DNA of 64,000 nucleotides, taken from Hydractinia symbiolongicarpus. Taxonomy: Eukaryota > Cnidaria > Hydrozoa > Anthoathecata > Hydractiniidae. The notes below the pieces were generated by a model. It saw nothing but the letters and a program-made list of their open reading frames with translations, had not been told where the DNA came from and searched no databases. The stretch lies in assembly GCF_029227915.1 (NCBI RefSeq), contig NC_079878.1:20237501-20301500 (forward strand), written 5' to 3'. Both the position numbers and the translations under genes were made by a program. This document shows positions 60,501 through 64,000 of the stretch, piece by piece (the first letter of the stretch is position 1; the number at the start of each line of letters is the position of its first letter).

Positions 60501-63500
60501 AAAATACATAGCAAATTTCATTAAAAACAATCAAAAAAGATGAAAAATGAAAAAATACTAAAAAAATAAATAAAAAATTAAAATAATTAAGGAAAAGGCC
60601 AAGCGTTAAAAAGGCTGCAAATCGCTATTGAATATCACTAAATTAGCTACAACACGTTTGTTGTCAAACAATAATAACATTCGTAGTACTATAGTTGGGT
60701 ACGTCCAATTTGTTGTTTTGTTTTAGACACGTAGAGACAGCGAACTTACGAATAGATTTGTGGCATGCTTTGAAAACAACAGCATTGGTTTGCTTAATTT
60801 CAACATCTCTGCGTAGTTGTCACCATTCTTCATTCTTGTGTCTCCATTTGCTTCTCCGTATGGATATAAATCTAAATTAAAATTTAACGTTGTACACTGC
60901 ATTTTGAGAAAGTGAGTATGGAAACAACAAAGAAATTAATTGCTGTGATAAATGTATATTTAGTGATTTTTTGCAATCACCTTGAAGATTTAGCGGCTAA
61001 TACCTTGCGAACATTAGGACTGGGAAACAATGGGGACTAGTGGGAGGGAGTGAGGGGCGGGGATGTTAAAACAACAACAACAACAACAAAATCTTCGCAG
61101 TGTTTGGAGTTTTTCCACGATGAACTGGAGTTGGTTAGTGTCTTAAAATTGGTTTCCTGGTTTCGAAGCGTCTGAACATACATAAAAGCCATAAAACAAC
61201 TAATTTATCGCAATCGTCCGGTAACAGCAATTAACTCGTTCGCTATATTACATATCTGAAGGTTACATCTTTAATATCCCCATCAATACGATTTTACTAA
61301 ATTTTGGTCGGTACTCCGTTTATAAATTTTTTCGGCGTTTGCCCGTTTAGTTCAGCAAATCTTAATGTAACTTTATATAACAATGCTCTCTTCATAAATC
61401 CAATGCTCGATATAGCTTTGTACAGTTTAGACGTCAGTGTGTGCAGCGAATAGCAGTTGTTGGAGACACCATTTGATCAGGTAAATGTGTTAGAAAAAGA
61501 ATCATATTTGGATAAACACTATGGTTATCTCGGTGATCTGACTTTAAACATCGTAATGTAGTGAACGAATTAATTACTGCTGTTATTAAACATTTATGGT
61601 TTAATTACCAGTACGTATTGTTAGATATTCATATATCAAAAACGATTATAAGGATACTGAACTAACCAGCTTTTAAACACTTCCGTGAGGTAAGCAAGTA
61701 CACGTATTTCCCATTTACTCCAACGTTTGATGAAGCTGTTAACGATCTGGATGACTGTGTTTGTTCGAGAAACCGTGTCCAACCGCAATAGCGTTCTGAT
61801 ACACCGACTGTAGCTTCATCAGTCTCCAATACTTTATAATTCAAAATGGCGTATGTATCTGTTCCATCAGAAGCAAGTATTACTTGAAATGTATGCCTTT
61901 CTGTTGGATTATTGTGAGAGGCAACGTGTATGTAACTAACAATCACGGTTTGGTTAACTACAAATTTTTGCTCAGTAAGACGCGTTATGTCTTTACTTGC
62001 ACGGTTTAAGATATTCTCTTCTGTACTTTCCCTGTAGTAAATTGTTCCGGAATACCGATTGTCCAGGTCTACATTATATACAGCTAAAATTGTATTTTGT
62101 TTGAAAGGTAAGGTAACTTTTCTTTCATTTATATAGGCATCTACAGCAATAACTCCATTGGTACTAATCTAAAGAAAAAAAGGTATATATAGGGCAATGA
62201 AAATGTTACCAGGATGTCTGTCAAAGTGGATTGTTGCGTGGCATTGCCCTCTTAAAGCGATATTATAAGATTATTATTATGATGTTCTCTGTACTTAGTT
62301 TAAGAACTCGATTAAGTATAACCTATGTGTCACGTATTCTTACCCATATTTTTCTGCTCTTCCTCGAAAACAGATACATTTCCGAGCGTAAGGCAAAACC
62401 TTCTGCATAATTGTCAATATTTTTCATATATTGATCACCGTGGAAGGTTCCATATGGGTAAAGTCCTGAAATAAAAGAAAAACATTAGCCCTTACGCGTC
62501 AAAAGGTGCGTTATTTTGAAACTTTGTTAAAAAACTCCGAAAAATTCTTAAATAAATGAAATTGGTGTTATAGCTCGGGCCAAATACAAGAACATGTTCT
62601 TCCAAATAATTGAAAGAAAACGAACGAATTTCGAATAAAAACACAGAATGAGAGTATACATCGTACAATGCGAGACATAACATAAGATCCAATACTATCT
62701 CACAACAGAAAATATAAAGAATCAAAAACAGAAGAAGTTACCATTCTCGTTTTCTTTGCAATTTTTTCTTGTTAACAAATACACAAATTTCCCCTTTGTA
62801 TCTACATTAGTGTCTTCTGATAAGTTATGTGTGAATGGATTCGCTTCTTGCTCTTTAATGTAGCAAAATTTCTCTGCAAATCCAAACAAGCCATGGCTTC
62901 GATCAAGTTTGATGAAATTAAATACTGCGTATGTTAGGGTACCGTTTGAAGCAATAATAACTTGGAAAGTGTGTTTTAACAATGGATCACTACGTAATGG
63001 GACTTCGTGATATGTTACAATCACTGCCTGAGTTGGCGTGAAATTCTGATGCAGCAATTGTACATCGATTTCCGTTCTGTGTAAGATATCAGGCTCTAGT
63101 GTTTCCCGGTAATATATATTGCCACTTATGGAAGTGTCAAATTCTAAAGAGTAGGGCACTATCATTGTACTTTCTCCATCAAACCTCCTTAGAACGCCAT
63201 ACCGTGGCTGATTGATGCCTATGTTACCATTACTGCTGATCTATAACAGAAACAAAAAAACCTAGATAAACTTAACATCGTTTCGATTGTCCAAAACAGT
63301 TTTCTAATGCGTCAACTTTAAATAAGCTGGTAAAATTGATCGTCAGTGACGTTTGATTAGTTGCCACAGTAACGTATTACGTCACCATTATCAAGGCAAA
63401 GCTAAACAACTTGTGAAAAAAATTGTAAAATATTGTATTCCAAACGATGCATTGATTAAAACAGTTTCTCTATAAAAAATAATTTACGTATAAGTCTCTA

Positions 63501-63609
63501 GAAGGACTCGAAAAAAGTGGCATTGGTTGATTTAGTTGATAGTGCTCCACCAGCTCTTTTCCTCTCGGAAGCAGCTTATCCCCATAACTTGATCCATAAG
63601 GATAAAGAT
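54557..63609 (-). CDS. NIDO-FN3 receptor tyrosine kinase (5' end beyond window)
   Basis: Thirteen exons: 63488-63609, 62742-63240, 62344-62465, 61667-62168, 60750-60871, 59992-60490, 59428-59727, 58944-59225, 58432-58589, 56442-56673, 55452-55744, 55160-55353, 54557-54803. All GT-AG junctions join in frame, giving 1189 codons. Three NIDO modules (LYPYG ... ISTNG ... GTIYYRES ... HTFQVIL) fill residues 1-622. Two FN3-like domains span about 622-816, and one membrane helix about 826-848. The kinase has the GDGAFGEV loop (902-909), VAVK Lys (942), alpha-C Glu (about 959), HRDLAARN (1046-1053), DFG (1066-1068) and [12 protein letters not shown]. It resembles the FGFR/VEGFR group. All catalytic residues are present, so it should be active, but the activation loop has no Tyr. 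Signal peptide and N-terminus lie past 64000. NIDO domains occur in nidogen and tectorin-type adhesion proteins, so a matrix or cell-surface ligand is a reasonable guess. The ectodomain combination looks unusual. Confidence 0.88.
56674..58431 (-). other. Large intron of the kinase gene
   Basis: It separates the membrane-helix exon from the exon with the glycine-rich loop. The two exons join in phase 0, so no extra exon is needed. It holds a foldback (58287-58411) and a diverged end of the TTAA-element family (about 57660-57832, ending aaatagggtta). Short frames at 56702-56914 and 56887-57165 on the plus strand are not supported. Confidence 0.6.
58287..58411. mobile_element. Foldback element in kinase intron
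   Basis: ataaactgtttcatctat with ccgaaaaatattacc at the left is mirrored by ggtaatatttctcgg with atagataaagcagtttat at the right. Imperfect arms of about 40 bp lie only about 20 bases from the donor site of the membrane-helix exon, on the intron side. Confidence 0.65.
59992..63609 (-). repeat. Three tandem NIDO two-exon modules
   Basis: Each module is one exon of exactly 122 nt (LYPYG start) followed by one of 499, 502 and 499 nt (I-S/N-S/T-N-G start, YYRE, HTFQ). Each module starts and ends in phase 1, while the internal junction is phase 0. Such symmetrical 1-1 modules can be duplicated without breaking the frame. The modules have diverged well, so the duplication is old. The pattern suggests more modules upstream of 64000. 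Confidence 0.85.
60872..61666. other. Intron between NIDO modules 2 and 3
   Basis: It contains an (AAC)n microsatellite at about 61069-61090 beside a G-rich patch (gggagggagtgaggggcgggg). No exon or mobile element was recognised. Confidence 0.5.
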
Positions 63610-64000
63610 CTAAAAGTATAGGTAATGAAAATTATTTTTGTTAGTCTTTCTATTGCAAGGTCGTTTAGGTGAGACCCGAAGTGAACTTGAACCAGATTGG
63701 GTCACTTCGGTCCACAACGTATTTCGTAGGACTCTTTACAGCCAATTCAGGTAAAATAAAACCCACTTCTGATGAATGAAGACTTCCATGTAAACACTTT
63801 ATCCCAGTGTAAAATGCGGTTTTTTAAACAGTGCACGTGCTTGAAAGTGACACACCGAAAATTAAATTCAACTCGAAGTAGATTTTGTGAACAGTTGCAC
63901 TTTTCACTCCGATTTTGGAGTTTCAATTCGCCTTAATTTAACTTTTGTCACATGTGAACGCTCTCAGGATATTCAGTTTCTTTGTGTGCTTCTAAACTTA
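63610..64000. other. Partial intron at window edge
   Basis: By the module pattern this is the intron 5' of the first visible NIDO module. A preceding exon must supply the first base of the split codon and must lie past 64000. No coding frame with the needed phase was recognised here. Confidence 0.5.

Overview
The window looks like AT-rich nuclear DNA of an animal, most likely a cnidarian and perhaps a hydrozoan. This is inferred from spliced genes with GT-AG introns, a receptor tyrosine kinase, THAP and integrase relics of types common in invertebrate genomes, and many short inverted-repeat elements. No species can be named from the sequence alone. There is no operon structure, CRISPR array or bacterial gene.

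Two gene systems stand out. The first is a cluster of four paralogous three-exon genes: A at 8.9-12.1 kb, B at 17.3-20.1 kb and C at 30.4-33.5 kb on the minus strand, and D at 50.6-53.4 kb on the plus strand. Each encodes an N-terminal pair of membrane helices and a coiled coil (exon 1). A TRAFAC/AIG1-like P-loop GTPase followed by a Cys/His-rich module comes next (exon 2), then a helical C-terminal domain (exon 3). Exon 2 is exactly 1109 nt in all four copies. The copies are mosaics: intron 1 plus exon 2 is more alike between distant copies than the flanking exons are, which suggests gene conversion. A and B lack the ATG used by C and D. B also lacks a conserved Cys and runs on into a new hydrophobic tail. 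Relic exon 3 DNA at 14.6 kb hints at a fifth, lost copy.

The second is a 13-exon, 5'-incomplete gene on the minus strand at 54.6-63.6 kb (1189 codons visible). It encodes a receptor tyrosine kinase whose ectodomain is three tandem NIDO (nidogen-like) modules followed by two FN3-like domains, then one membrane helix and an FGFR/VEGFR-like kinase. Every splice junction joins in phase. The activation loop has no tyrosine.

The rest is mostly repeat-derived. It includes a THAP pseudogene (2.2-3.2 kb), an integrase pseudogene (40.4-41.5 kb), several MITE-like inverted-repeat elements, and a segment present three times (24-27.1, 36.2-39.8 and, inverted, 47.6-49 kb). One copy of that segment lies upstream of each of genes B, C and D, so the duplicated unit was probably gene plus upstream DNA. 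A 756-bp TTAA-flanked element has a matching empty site near gene C. There is also a perfect 24-bp-arm hairpin at 28.15 kb.
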